DNA of 23,304 bases from SZUA-521 sp041738285 (GCA_041738285.1 JBGSQB010000144.1:1-23304); one strand, 5' to 3'. Shown: positions 1 to 7,448, counted from the stretch's first letter. Notes: a model not told the origin generated them from the letters alone. A program made the numbers and translations.

Positions 1-140
1 AGATGGTGATGCCGGGCGACAACGTGAACATGATTGTGACGTTGATCAGTCCGATTGCGATGGATGATGGGGTGCGCTTTTCGATTCGCGAAGGCGGCCG
101 TACGGTCGGCGCCGGCGTCGTCGTCAAAGTCATCGAGTAG
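1..140 (+). CDS. tuf: Elongation factor Tu, C-terminal end (partial)
   Basis: This is the last 45 codons of EF-Tu, the GTPase that delivers aminoacyl-tRNA to the ribosomal A site; the 5' part is outside the window. The reading frame begins at base 3 and ends with TAG at 138-140. The visible peptide is the end of beta-barrel domain III: MVMPGDNVNMIVTLISPIAM, then DDGVRFSIREGGRTVGAGVV and a short tail, nearly identical to the end of E. coli EF-Tu. A tuf copy just upstream of rpsJ is the normal end of the str operon (rpsL-rpsG-fusA-tuf), so those genes should lie to the left. The stop codon's last G is also the first base of an inverted repeat. Confidence 0.97.
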   Translation, partial: MVMPGDNVNMIVTLISPIAMDDGVRFSIREGGRTVGAGVVVKVIE

Positions 141-245
141 GGGATACAGGGACAGCGCGCGGAGACTATCCCCGGAGCTACGAGGCCACTGATCGATCTC
201 GATTGGCTGCCTAACTCAGGGGATAGTGTCCGCAAACACTGTCCC
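140..245. repeat. REP-like inverted repeat pair after tuf
   Basis: Two facing hairpin-forming units lie between tuf and the S10 promoter. The left unit (140-173) starts GGGGATA and ends TATCCCC, with GGGACAG inside. The right unit (219-245) starts GGGGATAGTGT and ends ACACTGTCCC. Read on the opposite strand, the right unit matches the left at most positions, so the two form a larger palindrome with a loop of about 45 bases. The GGGACAG / CTGTCCC core is shared with the element at 15141-15270. Such palindromes resemble the REP/BIME elements mobilised by RAYT (Y1-family) transposases; no RAYT gene is present here, so that origin is inferred. RNA from this region could fold into a 3' structure ending or protecting the tuf message. 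Confidence 0.65.
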
Positions 246-250
246 GTTGT

Positions 251-279
251 TTGACACATAACAAAGGGGTCTTTAGAAT
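251..279 (+). promoter_or_regulatory. Sigma70 promoter of the S10 operon
   Basis: A perfect -35 box TTGACA (251-256) is followed after exactly 17 bases by TAGAAT (274-279), a 5/6 match to the -10 consensus. Transcription should start near 286, giving a 5' leader of about 60 bases before rpsJ. The leader holds only a small hairpin (ACCCT 313-317 with AGGGT 326-330). It is much shorter than the roughly 170-base L4-responsive leader of E. coli. The promoter begins six bases after the REP-like repeat ends. Confidence 0.8.
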
Positions 280-346
280 TCGCCCTCCTTTTTTCCAGGG
301 ACGGTGGCTTCTACCCTCAAAACAAAGGGTTGGGGTCTAACACAGC

Positions 347-658
347 GTGCAAAACCAACGTATTCGCATTCGCCTGAAGGCTTTCGACCATCGTTTGATC
401 GATGTGTCGACGCAAGAAATCGTGGATACGGCCAAGCGCACGGGCGCCATGGTACGTGGCCCGATTCCGTTGCCGACGAAAAAGGAACGATTCACGGTGC
501 TGACTTCACCGCACGCCAACAAAGATGCGCGGGATCAGTATGAGATTCGCACCCACAAACGTCTGCTCGACATCGTCGAGCCCACAGAGAAGACGGTGGA
601 TGCATTGATGCGGCTCGATTTGGCCGCAGGTGTCGAGGTTCAGATCAGTCTGAACTGA
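347..658 (+). CDS. rpsJ: 30S ribosomal protein S10 (NusE)
   Basis: S10 (103 aa, usual length) sits in the head of the 30S subunit. As NusE it also pairs with NusB in transcription antitermination and links RNA polymerase to the ribosome through NusG. The N-terminus MQNQRIRIRLKAFDHRLID and the segment RTGAMVRGPIPLPT are family hallmarks, and the end DALMRLDLAAGVEVQISLN is typical. The start is GTG at 347; homologues begin exactly here, and no ATG fits. The ribosome-binding site is weak (GGGGT about 10 bases upstream). It is the first gene of the S10 operon, behind the strong promoter at 251-279, and is separated from rplC by an unusually long, structured 143-base gap. Confidence 0.98.
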   Translation: MQNQRIRIRLKAFDHRLIDVSTQEIVDTAKRTGAMVRGPIPLPTKKERFTVLTSPHANKDARDQYEIRTHKRLLDIVEPTEKTVDALMRLDLAAGVEVQISLN

Positions 659-666
659 TTGATACA

Positions 667-788
667 CGGCTCGCGAACGCGAGCCGCATCAGGGCCCCGA
701 TAGGGGGTCAAGGTTGACGTCGAAACCGTTCGTCGGGGGCAGCCTGCCTTTGACGGACGGTTTCTACATCTTAAGACAGGTGGATGTA
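667..788 (+). promoter_or_regulatory. Structured RNA leader between rpsJ and rplC
   Basis: Four successive hairpins can be drawn by hand. (1) CGGCTCGC 667-674 pairs with 679-686 around a GAAC loop. (2) GGCCCC 693-698 pairs with GGGGTC 704-709, one pair being G-U. (3) 722-741 pairs with 745-764 as a continuous 20-pair stem (16 Watson-Crick, 4 G-U) with a 3-base loop. (4) TACATC 765-770 pairs with GATGTA 783-788 directly after the third. The last hairpin ends 13 bases before the rplC ATG and abuts the Shine-Dalgarno region. None is followed by a T run, so intrinsic termination is unlikely. G-U pairs throughout the long stem fit selection at the RNA level. By analogy with the L4-controlled S10 leader of E. 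coli, this may be a ribosomal-protein-responsive control element, but the ligand is unknown. A weak TTGACG at 750-755 makes an internal promoter possible but not convincing. Confidence 0.6.
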
Positions 789-801
789 TCAAGGGGTGGC
801 A

Positions 802-1440
802 ATGGCCATTGGCATAGTGGGCAGAAAGAGCGGCATGTCGCGCGTCTTCACGGACGACGGGTCGTCGATTCCGGTGACAGTGATCGAGGTCGAGCCCAAT
901 CGGATCACCCAGGTGAAGACCGAGGCGACTGACGGCTACACCGCCGTTCAGGTCACCACCGGCTCGCGCCGCGCGAGTCGAGTTACCAAGGCGGCCGCGG
1001 GTCACTACGAGAAGGCCGGTACTGAGGCGGGTCGCGGGCTGTGGGAGTTGCGCCTTGCCGCCGAGGAACTTGGTGAACTCGCCCCGGGCGGCAGCCTCAC
1101 CGTCAGCCAGTTTGAAGTCGGCCAGAAGGTCGATGTGGCTGGCGTATCGAAGGGCAAGGGCTTTGCCGGTGTGGTGAAGCGCTGGCACTTTGCCGGCGGC
1201 GATGCCACCCACGGTAATTCGCTGTCGCACCGTACACCGGGTTCGATCGGTCAACGGCAAACCCCGGGGCGCGTGTTCAAGAACATGAAGATGGCCGGCC
1301 ACATGGGTCACCGCAATGTCACGACGCAGAACTTGACCGTCGTGCGAGTCGATGCAGAGCGGAACCTCCTGCTGATCAAGGGCGCCGTCCCGGGTCCCGC
1401 AGGTGGTGATGTGTATATCCGTCCGGCCGTGAAGGCCTAG
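802..1440 (+). CDS. rplC: 50S ribosomal protein L3
   Basis: L3 (212 aa; E. coli 209) is an early assembly protein whose long loop reaches towards the peptidyl transferase centre. Hallmarks are the N-terminus MAIGIVGRKSGMSRVFTDDG, the SKGKGFAGVVKRW segment, and HGNSLSHRTPGSIGQRQTPG, which contains the glutamine methylated by PrmB in E. coli. The C-terminus ends VKGA/PAVKA-like as usual. An in-frame ATG lies at 784, but it would add six residues absent from homologues and sits inside a hairpin. The ATG at 802 has AAGGGG a few bases upstream and fits the family. It follows the structured leader and precedes rplD by 34 bases. Confidence 0.97.
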   Translation: MAIGIVGRKSGMSRVFTDDGSSIPVTVIEVEPNRITQVKTEATDGYTAVQVTTGSRRASRVTKAAAGHYEKAGTEAGRGLWELRLAAEELGELAPGGSLTVSQFEVGQKVDVAGVSKGKGFAGVVKRWHFAGGDATHGNSLSHRTPGSIGQRQTPGRVFKNMKMAGHMGHRNVTTQNLTVVRVDAERNLLLIKGAVPGPAGGDVYIRPAVKA

Positions 1441-1474
1441 GCCCTTTAGTCCGGATGACGGAGGAATGCAGGGT

Positions 1475-2089
1475 ATGAATGTGAACTTAGCGGCGCTTGG
1501 CGGCAAGGGCGGTACGCTCGAAGTCTCCGCGTCGGCCTTTGGCCGCGAGTACAACGAGGCGCTCGTTCATCAGGTGGTCGTTGCCTATATGGCAGCTGGC
1601 CGTCAAGGCACACGGGCGCAGAAGACGCGCGCGGAAGTGCGCGGCGGTGGACGCAAACCGTTCAAACAGAAGGGCACCGGTCGCGCTCGCGCAGGCACGA
1701 TTCGATCGCCATTGTGGCGCTCGGGGGGCAAGACTTTTGCCGCGCGGCCGCAGGATCATTCGCAGAAGGTGAACCGGAAGATGTACCGCGGCGCGCTGCA
1801 GTGCATTGCCTCCGAACTGCTGCGCCAGGGCCGACTGATCATTACCGACTCGTTTTCAGTCGACGCCCCGAAGACAAAATCCCTCCTCGCCAAACTCAAA
1901 GACCTCGACCTCAAGAACGTACTCATCGTCACGGAAAACGTCGATGAGAATCTGTATCTGGCAGCACGCAACGTGCGCAGTGTGGGCGTGTGTGATGCCG
2001 AAGCCGTCGATCCGGTTGCGCTGATCAGTCACGAGAAGGTGCTGATCACCGTTGCCGCGCTGCGCAAGCTCGAAGAGGTGCTCGTATGA
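1475..2089 (+). CDS. rplD: 50S ribosomal protein L4
   Basis: L4 (204 aa from this start; E. coli 201) lines the constriction of the peptide exit tunnel. In E. coli it also represses its own operon at both transcription and translation. Recognised by FGREYNEALVHQVVVAYMAA, RQGTRAQKTRAEVRGGGRKP, KQKGTGRARAGTIRSP (the tunnel loop) and ARPQDHSQKVNRKMYRGAL. Two ATGs compete: 1466, which nearly touches the GGAGG (1460-1464), and 1475, about 10 bases from it. 1475 gives an N-terminus aligning with other L4 proteins, so it is preferred; the other would add three residues. The stop overlaps the rplW start by four bases. As the classical operon repressor it is a candidate ligand for the leader at 667-788. 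Confidence 0.96.
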   Translation: MNVNLAALGGKGGTLEVSASAFGREYNEALVHQVVVAYMAAGRQGTRAQKTRAEVRGGGRKPFKQKGTGRARAGTIRSPLWRSGGKTFAARPQDHSQKVNRKMYRGALQCIASELLRQGRLIITDSFSVDAPKTKSLLAKLKDLDLKNVLIVTENVDENLYLAARNVRSVGVCDAEAVDPVALISHEKVLITVAALRKLEEVLV

Positions 2090-2382
2090 CGACCGAACGG
2101 CATTACGCGGTGCTGGTCGCGCCGCACGTTTCCGAGAAGGTATCGAACATTGGTGATGCCTCCAATCAGTACGCATTTCGTGTTGCGCGGGATGCCACCA
2201 AGGGCGAGATCAAGGCCGCGGTCGAGAGCATCTTCAATGTCAAGGTGGAGACCGTCTCGACGCTCAACGTGAAGGGCAAGGTGAAGCGCAATGTCAGCGG
2301 CACATCGCGCAAGAACAACTGGAAGAAGGCCTATGTTCGGCTCGCAGCCGGGCAGGGCATCGACTTCGTGCAGCCGGAATAG
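2086..2382 (+). CDS. rplW: 50S ribosomal protein L23
   Basis: L23 (98 aa; E. coli 100) rims the polypeptide exit tunnel and is the docking site for trigger factor and signal recognition particle. The N-terminal APHVSEK segment carries Glu17, equivalent to the trigger-factor-binding Glu18 of E. coli. Further matches are the DATKGEIKAAVESIFNVKVE region and the loop VKGKVKRN, followed by WKKAYVRL. The ATG overlaps the rplD stop (ATGA), with AGAGG (2074-2078) seven bases upstream. The overlap implies translational coupling with L4. Confidence 0.97.
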   Translation: MTTERHYAVLVAPHVSEKVSNIGDASNQYAFRVARDATKGEIKAAVESIFNVKVETVSTLNVKGKVKRNVSGTSRKNNWKKAYVRLAAGQGIDFVQPE

Positions 2383-2408
2383 CGGCAGCACACGAGGATA
2401 TTGAAGCA

Positions 2409-3236
<828 letters not shown>

Positions 3237-3254
3237 CGGTCGGGGGAACAGACA

Positions 3255-3533
3255 GTGCCAAGATCGCTTCGCAAGGGACCATTCGTCGACCTGCACCTGC
3301 TGAAGAAGGTGGAAAAGGCGTTGGCCAGCAACGACAAGCGTCCGATCAAGACGTGGTCGCGACGGTCGATGATTCTTCCCGATATGGTCGGGTTGACGCT
3401 CGGCGTGCATAACGGTCGGCAGCACGTGCCGGTGCACGTGAACGAAGAAATGGTAGGACACAAGCTCGGCGAATTCGCGCCGACCCGCACCTATCGTGGG
3501 CACACCGGCGACAAGAAAGCCGTCAAGAAGTAA
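3255..3533 (+). CDS. rpsS: 30S ribosomal protein S19
   Basis: S19 (92 aa, same as E. coli) forms a complex with S13 in the 30S head and contacts 16S rRNA near the A-site tRNA. The sequence MPRSLRKGPFVDLHLLKKVE at the start, TWSRRSMILPDMVGLTLGVHNGR (middle) and MVGHKLGEFAPTRTYRGHTG (end) are near-universal. The start is GTG at 3255, exactly where homologues begin, behind a GGGGGA run (3242-3247). It lies 18 bases after rplB. Confidence 0.97.
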   Translation: MPRSLRKGPFVDLHLLKKVEKALASNDKRPIKTWSRRSMILPDMVGLTLGVHNGRQHVPVHVNEEMVGHKLGEFAPTRTYRGHTGDKKAVKK

Positions 3534-3551
3534 GGCTCGAGGAGCGACGAC

Positions 3552-3890
3552 ATGCAAGTCAGGGCAGTTGCCAAACGCGTACGAATCTCGCCACAGAAGG
3601 CGCGGCTCGTCGCTGACCAGGTGCGCGGCAAGCCCGTTGCCGAAGCGCTCAACATTTTGAGCTTCAGCAACAAGAAGGGCGCGATGCTGGTTCGTAAGGT
3701 GCTCGAATCGGCCATTGCCAATGCAGAAAACAATGAGGCTGCCGATGTCGACGAGCTCAAAGTGAGCGAGATCTTCGTCGATCAGAGCTTCAGCATGAAA
3801 CGCATCAAGCCGCGCGCCAAGGGGCGTGCCGACCGGATTCTGAAACGGACCAGCCACATCACTGTCGCGGTCAGCGACGGCGAGTCCTAA
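3552..3890 (+). CDS. rplV: 50S ribosomal protein L22
   Basis: L22 (112 aa; E. coli 110) is an early assembly protein whose beta-hairpin lines the exit tunnel near the macrolide site. Visible family features are RISPQKARLVADQVRGKPV (11-29), VRKVLESAIANAENN (49-63), and the hairpin/tail region SMKRIKPRAKGRADRILKR (80-98). GAGGAG at 3539-3544 gives a strong ribosome-binding site seven bases from the ATG. No insertion of the kind linked to macrolide resistance is evident in the hairpin. Confidence 0.97.
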   Translation: MQVRAVAKRVRISPQKARLVADQVRGKPVAEALNILSFSNKKGAMLVRKVLESAIANAENNEAADVDELKVSEIFVDQSFSMKRIKPRAKGRADRILKRTSHITVAVSDGES

Positions 3891-3913
3891 GAGACAAGGG
3901 AAGCGGAGAAGTC

Positions 3914-4573
3914 ATGGGTCAAAAAGTCAATCCGACAGGTTTTCGCCTCGGCGTCGTTCGAGACCACAACTCGGTCTGGTACGCCGACAAGAAGCAGTAC
4001 GCCAAGTACCTGCTCAACGATCTGTCGGTACGTGATTTCCTGCGTGATCGATTGTCGCAGGCGTCGATCAGTCGCATCGAAATCGAGCGACCGGCTCAGA
4101 CCGCGCGAATCACTATTCATACGGCGCGGCCTGGCATCGTCATCGGCAAGAAGGGCGAGGACGTCGAGCGTCTGCGTCGCGAACTGACCGACTTCATGGG
4201 CGTGCCCGTGCACGTGAACATCGAAGAGATCCGCAAGCCGGAAATCGATGCATTGCTGGTTGCGCAAAACGTGGCTCAGCAGCTCGAACGTCGCGTGCAG
4301 TTCCGTCGGGCAATGAAGCGTGTGATTCAGAATGCGATGCGACTGGGCGCCAAGGGCATCAAGGTACGAGTCGCGGGTCGACTCGGCGGCAACGAGATTG
4401 CGCGCAGTGAGGTGTATCACGAAGGCCGAGTGCCGCTGCATACGCTGCGCGCGGATATCGACTACGCGACCGCGGAAGCGAAGACCACGTATGGCGTCTT
4501 GGGCGTCAAAGTATGGATCTTCAAAGGTGAAGTCATCGGTCAGGACAGTGAGGCTCAGGCGACAACGGCCTGA
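3914..4573 (+). CDS. rpsC: 30S ribosomal protein S3
   Basis: S3 (219 aa; E. coli 233) lies at the mRNA entry channel of the 30S subunit and, with S4 and S5, contributes to mRNA unwinding. It starts MGQKVNPTGFRLG and carries the type II KH domain with the RNA-binding segment GIVIGKKGEDVERLRREL (about 75-92). The C-terminal domain contains VAGRLGGNEIARSEVYHEGR and ends at VWIFKGEV with a short tail. The ribosome-binding site GGAGAAG (3905-3911) is five bases from the ATG. Confidence 0.97.
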   Translation: MGQKVNPTGFRLGVVRDHNSVWYADKKQYAKYLLNDLSVRDFLRDRLSQASISRIEIERPAQTARITIHTARPGIVIGKKGEDVERLRRELTDFMGVPVHVNIEEIRKPEIDALLVAQNVAQQLERRVQFRRAMKRVIQNAMRLGAKGIKVRVAGRLGGNEIARSEVYHEGRVPLHTLRADIDYATAEAKTTYGVLGVKVWIFKGEVIGQDSEAQATTA

Positions 4574-4584
4574 GGAAGTAATTC

Positions 4585-4998
4585 ATGCTGCAACCCAAGC
4601 GAACGAAATTCCGCAAGCAGTTCAAAGGCCGCAACCGCGGTCTGGCGTTGCGCGGCAGCAAGGTCAGCTTCGGCGAATACGGCTTGAAGTCGATCAGCCG
4701 CGGCCGATTGACTGCTCGCCAGCTGGAAGCCGGTCGACGCGCCATGACGCGACACGTCAAGCGAGGTGGCAAGATCTGGATTCGGGTATTTCCCGACAAG
4801 CCGATCACCAAGAAGCCGCTCGAAGTGCGTCAGGGCAAAGGTAAGGGTTCGGTCGAGTACTGGGTGGCACAGATCCAGCCGGGTCGCGTCCTGTATGAAA
4901 TGGATGGTGTGACGGAAGACCTCGCGCGTGAAGCGCTTGGGCTCGCCGCCGCCAAGTTGCCGTTCAAGACGGCGTTCGTAAAGCGTTCGGTGATGTGA
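4585..4998 (+). CDS. rplP: 50S ribosomal protein L16
   Basis: L16 (137 aa; E. coli 136) organises the A-site region of the 50S subunit. Hallmarks are MLQPKRTKFRKQFKGRNRG at the start, GRLTARQLEAGRRAMTRHVKR, and IWIRVFPDKPITKKPLEVRQ followed by GKGKGSVEYWV. Arg82 matches the arginine hydroxylated by YcfD/RoxA in E. coli (Arg81), so the modification site is conserved. GAGGAAG overlapping the rpsC stop gives the ribosome-binding site. The TGA stop shares one base with the rpmC ATG. Confidence 0.97.
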   Translation: MLQPKRTKFRKQFKGRNRGLALRGSKVSFGEYGLKSISRGRLTARQLEAGRRAMTRHVKRGGKIWIRVFPDKPITKKPLEVRQGKGKGSVEYWVAQIQPGRVLYEMDGVTEDLAREALGLAAAKLPFKTAFVKRSVM

Positions 4999-5192
4999 TG
5001 AAGGCGGAAGAACTTCGAGGCAAGAGCGAGGCGGAGATCAAGACGGAGCTCATGCGGCTGCGTCGCGAACAATTCCAACTGCGCATGCAAAAGGCGAGCG
5101 GCCAACTTGGCCAGTCGCACCTCGCGCGTGAGGTTCGACGTGACATCGCACGTATCAAGACGGTGCAGCGGGAGAAGCGCGGCAATGGCTGA
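4998..5192 (+). CDS. rpmC: 50S ribosomal protein L29
   Basis: L29 (64 aa; E. coli 63) is a two-helix protein beside L23 at the tunnel exit. The sequence MKAEELRGKSEAEIKTELMR then REQFQLRMQKASGQLGQSHL matches the family end to end. The chosen ATG overlaps the rplP stop as TGATG. A GTG three bases earlier (4995) would add one extra Met and is less likely. Its 3' end overlaps rpsQ by eight bases, so translation of L16, L29 and S17 is probably coupled. Confidence 0.96.
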   Translation: MKAEELRGKSEAEIKTELMRLRREQFQLRMQKASGQLGQSHLAREVRRDIARIKTVQREKRGNG

Positions 5193-5475
5193 TGTAGAAC
5201 AGAAGCAAGGCGCGCGGACCATTACCGGTACCGTCGTGTCCAACAAGGGCAGCCAGACGATCACGATTCTGGTCGAACGTCGCGTGCCTCACGAGACGTA
5301 CGGCAAGATCGTTCGTCGTTCGTCGAAGGTGCGTGCGCACGATCCCAAGGATGAGTGCAACGTCGGTGATGTGGTCACCATCCGTTCGTCGCGCCCGATC
5401 TCGAAAACCAAGCATTGGGTGCTCGATCGAATCGAATCGCGTGGCACGTCGGCACCGGAGGTCATCGAGTCATGA
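5185..5475 (+). CDS. rpsQ: 30S ribosomal protein S17
   Basis: S17 (96 aa; E. coli 84) is a primary 16S rRNA binder with an OB fold. The core TITGTVVSNKGSQTITILVE, KIVRRSSKVRAHDP and IRSSRPISKTKHW is typical; the C-terminal extension (RIESRGTSAPEVIES) makes it a little longer than the E. coli protein. The frame is open upstream, but the start at 5185 is right: it gives the family N-terminus, overlaps the rpmC end by eight bases and has GGGAGAAG upstream. The stop overlaps rplN by four bases. Confidence 0.96.
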   Translation: MADVEQKQGARTITGTVVSNKGSQTITILVERRVPHETYGKIVRRSSKVRAHDPKDECNVGDVVTIRSSRPISKTKHWVLDRIESRGTSAPEVIES

Positions 5476-5840
5476 TTCAGTCGGAATCCATGCTGCAGAT
5501 TGCAGACAACAGCGGCGCGCGACGCGTGCAGTGCATCAAGGTGCTCGGCGGATCGAAGCGGCGTTACGCCGGCATCGGCGACGTCATCAAGGTGACGATC
5601 AAGGAAGCAATTCCGCGGGGCCGCGTGAAGAAAGGCCAGGTAATGGACGCGGTGGTCGTGAGAACGAAGTCGGGCGTTCGTCGTCAGGACGGCTCGCTCA
5701 TTCGGTTCGACGACAACGCAGCAGTGCTGCTGACGCCGCAGATGCAGCCGGTCGGCACGCGAATTTTCGGACCGGTCACTCGAGAACTGCGCTCGGAAGC
5801 CTTCATGCGAATCATTTCGCTGGCTCCGGAAGTGCTCTAA
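5472..5840 (+). CDS. rplN: 50S ribosomal protein L14
   Basis: L14 (122 aa, typical) lies at the subunit interface, forms bridges with 16S rRNA and is the RsfS (ribosome silencing factor) docking protein. It begins MIQSESMLQIADNSGARRVQ and contains GDVIKVTIKEAIPRGRVKKG and SLIRFDDNAAVLL, ending RELRSEAFMRIISLAPEVL. The start codon overlaps the rpsQ stop (ATGA), so unlike E. coli there is no room for a separate spc promoter here. The S10 and spc gene sets look like one transcription unit. Confidence 0.97.
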   Translation: MIQSESMLQIADNSGARRVQCIKVLGGSKRRYAGIGDVIKVTIKEAIPRGRVKKGQVMDAVVVRTKSGVRRQDGSLIRFDDNAAVLLTPQMQPVGTRIFGPVTRELRSEAFMRIISLAPEVL

Positions 5841-5853
5841 CGAGGTCGAAGAG

Positions 5854-6165
5854 ATGGCGAAGATCAAGAAAAACGACGATGTGATCGTCATTGCAGGGCG
5901 CGACAAGGGTAAGCGCGGCGAGGTGCTCGAGGTACGCGTCGACGGCAAACTCGTTGTGTCTGGCGTGAACAAGACCAAGAAGCACCAGAAGCCGAATCCT
6001 TACCTCGGCCAGCAAGGCGGCATCGTCGAAAAAGAATCCCCCATCGAGGGATCCAACATTGCGATTTACAACGCAGAAACCGGCAAGGCCGATCGCGTTG
6101 GGTACCGGCACGAAGACGGGAAGAAAGTACGTTTCTTCAAGTCAAACAACAAACTGATCGATTAG
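5854..6165 (+). CDS. rplX: 50S ribosomal protein L24
   Basis: L24 (103 aa; E. coli 104) is an assembly initiator that binds the 5' end of 23S rRNA. It carries the KOW motif near the N-terminus (DDVIVIAGRDKGKRGEVLEV, about 7-26), then VSGVNKTKKHQKPNP and QGGIVEKESPIEGSNIAIYN. A purine-rich GAGGTCGAAGAG lies directly upstream of the ATG. It ends 13 bases before rplE. Confidence 0.96.
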   Translation: MAKIKKNDDVIVIAGRDKGKRGEVLEVRVDGKLVVSGVNKTKKHQKPNPYLGQQGGIVEKESPIEGSNIAIYNAETGKADRVGYRHEDGKKVRFFKSNNKLID

Positions 6166-6178
6166 TGATGAGGCGGTG

Positions 6179-6724
6179 ATGGCAACGCTACACCAGTATT
6201 ACCTGGAGACGATTCGACCCGAACTGATGAAACAGTTCGGCTATTCGAACCCGATGGAAGTTCCGCAGCTCGTGAAGGTCACCGTGAACATGGGTGTCGG
6301 TGAGGCTGTGAGCGACAAAAAGATCATGGATGCGGCGGTCTCCGACATGGCGGCGATCACGGGCCAGAAGCCGATCGTCTGTAACGCCCGCAAGTCGGAA
6401 GCGGCATTCAAGATCCGCGACGGATATCCGGTGGGCTGTAAGGTCACTCTGCGCCGGGCGCGTATGTATGAGTTCATCGATCGTCTCATCGGTATCGCCA
6501 TTCCCCGCATGCGCGACTTCCGCGGATTGAACCCGAAGTCTTTCGACGGCCGCGGTAACTACTCGCTCGGCGTAACCGAACAGATCATCTTTCCCGAGAT
6601 CGACTACGACAAGATCGATCGAATCAGAGGCATGGACATTGCCATCGGGACTACAGCGCGCACCAACGAAGAAGGGCTTGCGCTGCTCAGAGCATTCAAC
6701 TTTCCGTTTCGTGGGACGAACTGA
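6179..6724 (+). CDS. rplE: 50S ribosomal protein L5
   Basis: L5 (181 aa; E. coli 179) binds 5S rRNA together with L18 in the central protuberance and touches P-site tRNA. Signature blocks are KVTVNMGVGEAVSDKK, ITGQKPIVCNARKSEAAFKI, GYPVGCKVTLRRARMYEFID and IPRMRDFRGLNPKSFDGRGN, then YSLGVTEQIIFPEI. A GTG at 6176 would add one residue; the ATG at 6179 is favoured because GAGG lies about five bases upstream. In E. coli the S8 repressor site lies in the rplX-rplE gap; here that gap is only 13 bases. Confidence 0.96.
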   Translation: MATLHQYYLETIRPELMKQFGYSNPMEVPQLVKVTVNMGVGEAVSDKKIMDAAVSDMAAITGQKPIVCNARKSEAAFKIRDGYPVGCKVTLRRARMYEFIDRLIGIAIPRMRDFRGLNPKSFDGRGNYSLGVTEQIIFPEIDYDKIDRIRGMDIAIGTTARTNEEGLALLRAFNFPFRGTN

Positions 6725-6726
6725 TC

Positions 6727-7032
6727 ATGGCAAAGACCTCAATGGTGAATCGCGAAACGAAGCGCGCCAAGATCGCCGCCAAGTACGCTGTCAAGCGTCA
6801 GGCGCTCAAGGCAGTCATCGCCGATCGCAATGCGACCGACGAGGCGCGCTGGGACGCGCAGGAGAAACTCCAGAAGCTGCCGCGTGATGCCAGCCCCACG
6901 CGCAAGCAGCGTCGCTGCGGCATCACTGGCCGTCCGCGCGGCGTGTATCGCAAGTTCGGGTTGTCGCGCACGAAGCTGCGTGAGGCCGCGATGCGCGGTG
7001 ACGTGCCCGGTCTCGTGATGGCGAGCTGGTGA
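6727..7032 (+). CDS. rpsN: 30S ribosomal protein S14, zinc-free form
   Basis: S14 (101 aa, same length as E. coli) sits in the 30S head beside S3, S10 and S19. This is the long C-minus form: it has only one cysteine (in KQRRCGITGRPRG) and no paired CxxC zinc ribbons. The ending RKFGLSRTKLREAAMRGDVPG is diagnostic. It begins two bases after the rplE stop and lacks a convincing ribosome-binding site, so it likely depends on translational coupling. Confidence 0.97.
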   Translation: MAKTSMVNRETKRAKIAAKYAVKRQALKAVIADRNATDEARWDAQEKLQKLPRDASPTRKQRRCGITGRPRGVYRKFGLSRTKLREAAMRGDVPGLVMASW

Positions 7033-7042
7033 GGTATCCGAA

Positions 7043-7435
7043 ATGAGCATGACTGACCCGATCGCGGACCTTCTCACCCGTATTCGCAATGGCCAGCTCG
7101 CGCGCCATGAGCGCATCGAGATGCCGAGTTCGAAGCTGAAGGCGTCCATCTGCGAAGTGTTGAAGAGCGAAGGCTACATCGCTGACTACAGCGTGGCCGG
7201 TGCGCCGAAGGCGGTGCTTTCGATCACGCTCAAGTATTTCAAAGGCAAGCCGGTCATCGACGCAGTGCATCGCGTCAGTCGCCCTGGCCTGCGGATCTAT
7301 CGCGACCGAACCAAATTGCCTTCGGTCGAGGGTGGGCTCGGCATTTCGATCATCAGCACCGAGAAGGGCGTGATGAGCGATCGTGCGGCGCGTAAGCAAG
7401 GCATCGGCGGGGAAGTGCTCTGCACGGTGTTCTGA
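7043..7435 (+). CDS. rpsH: 30S ribosomal protein S8
   Basis: S8 (130 aa, same as E. coli) binds 16S rRNA helix 21 and in E. coli represses the spc operon. Recognised by the start MSMTDPIADLLTRIRNGQLA, SSKLKASICEVLKSEGYI, SRPGLRIYRDRTKLPSVEGG, and the end GISIISTEKGVMSDRAARK-QGIGGEVLCTVF. GAGGT overlapping the rpsN stop lies seven bases from the ATG. Confidence 0.97.
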   Translation: MSMTDPIADLLTRIRNGQLARHERIEMPSSKLKASICEVLKSEGYIADYSVAGAPKAVLSITLKYFKGKPVIDAVHRVSRPGLRIYRDRTKLPSVEGGLGISIISTEKGVMSDRAARKQGIGGEVLCTVF

Positions 7436-7448
7436 CGAGGAACGAAAG

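Noticed and set aside
667..686. Perfect 8-pair hairpin after rpsJ as an intrinsic terminator
   Set aside because: No T run follows it, and the rest of the S10 operon lies downstream.
640..1554. 304-codon minus-strand open frame opposite rplC
   Set aside because: It lies entirely over conserved L3 coding sequence; the low-complexity, His/Arg-rich translation is typical of GC-rich antisense frames.
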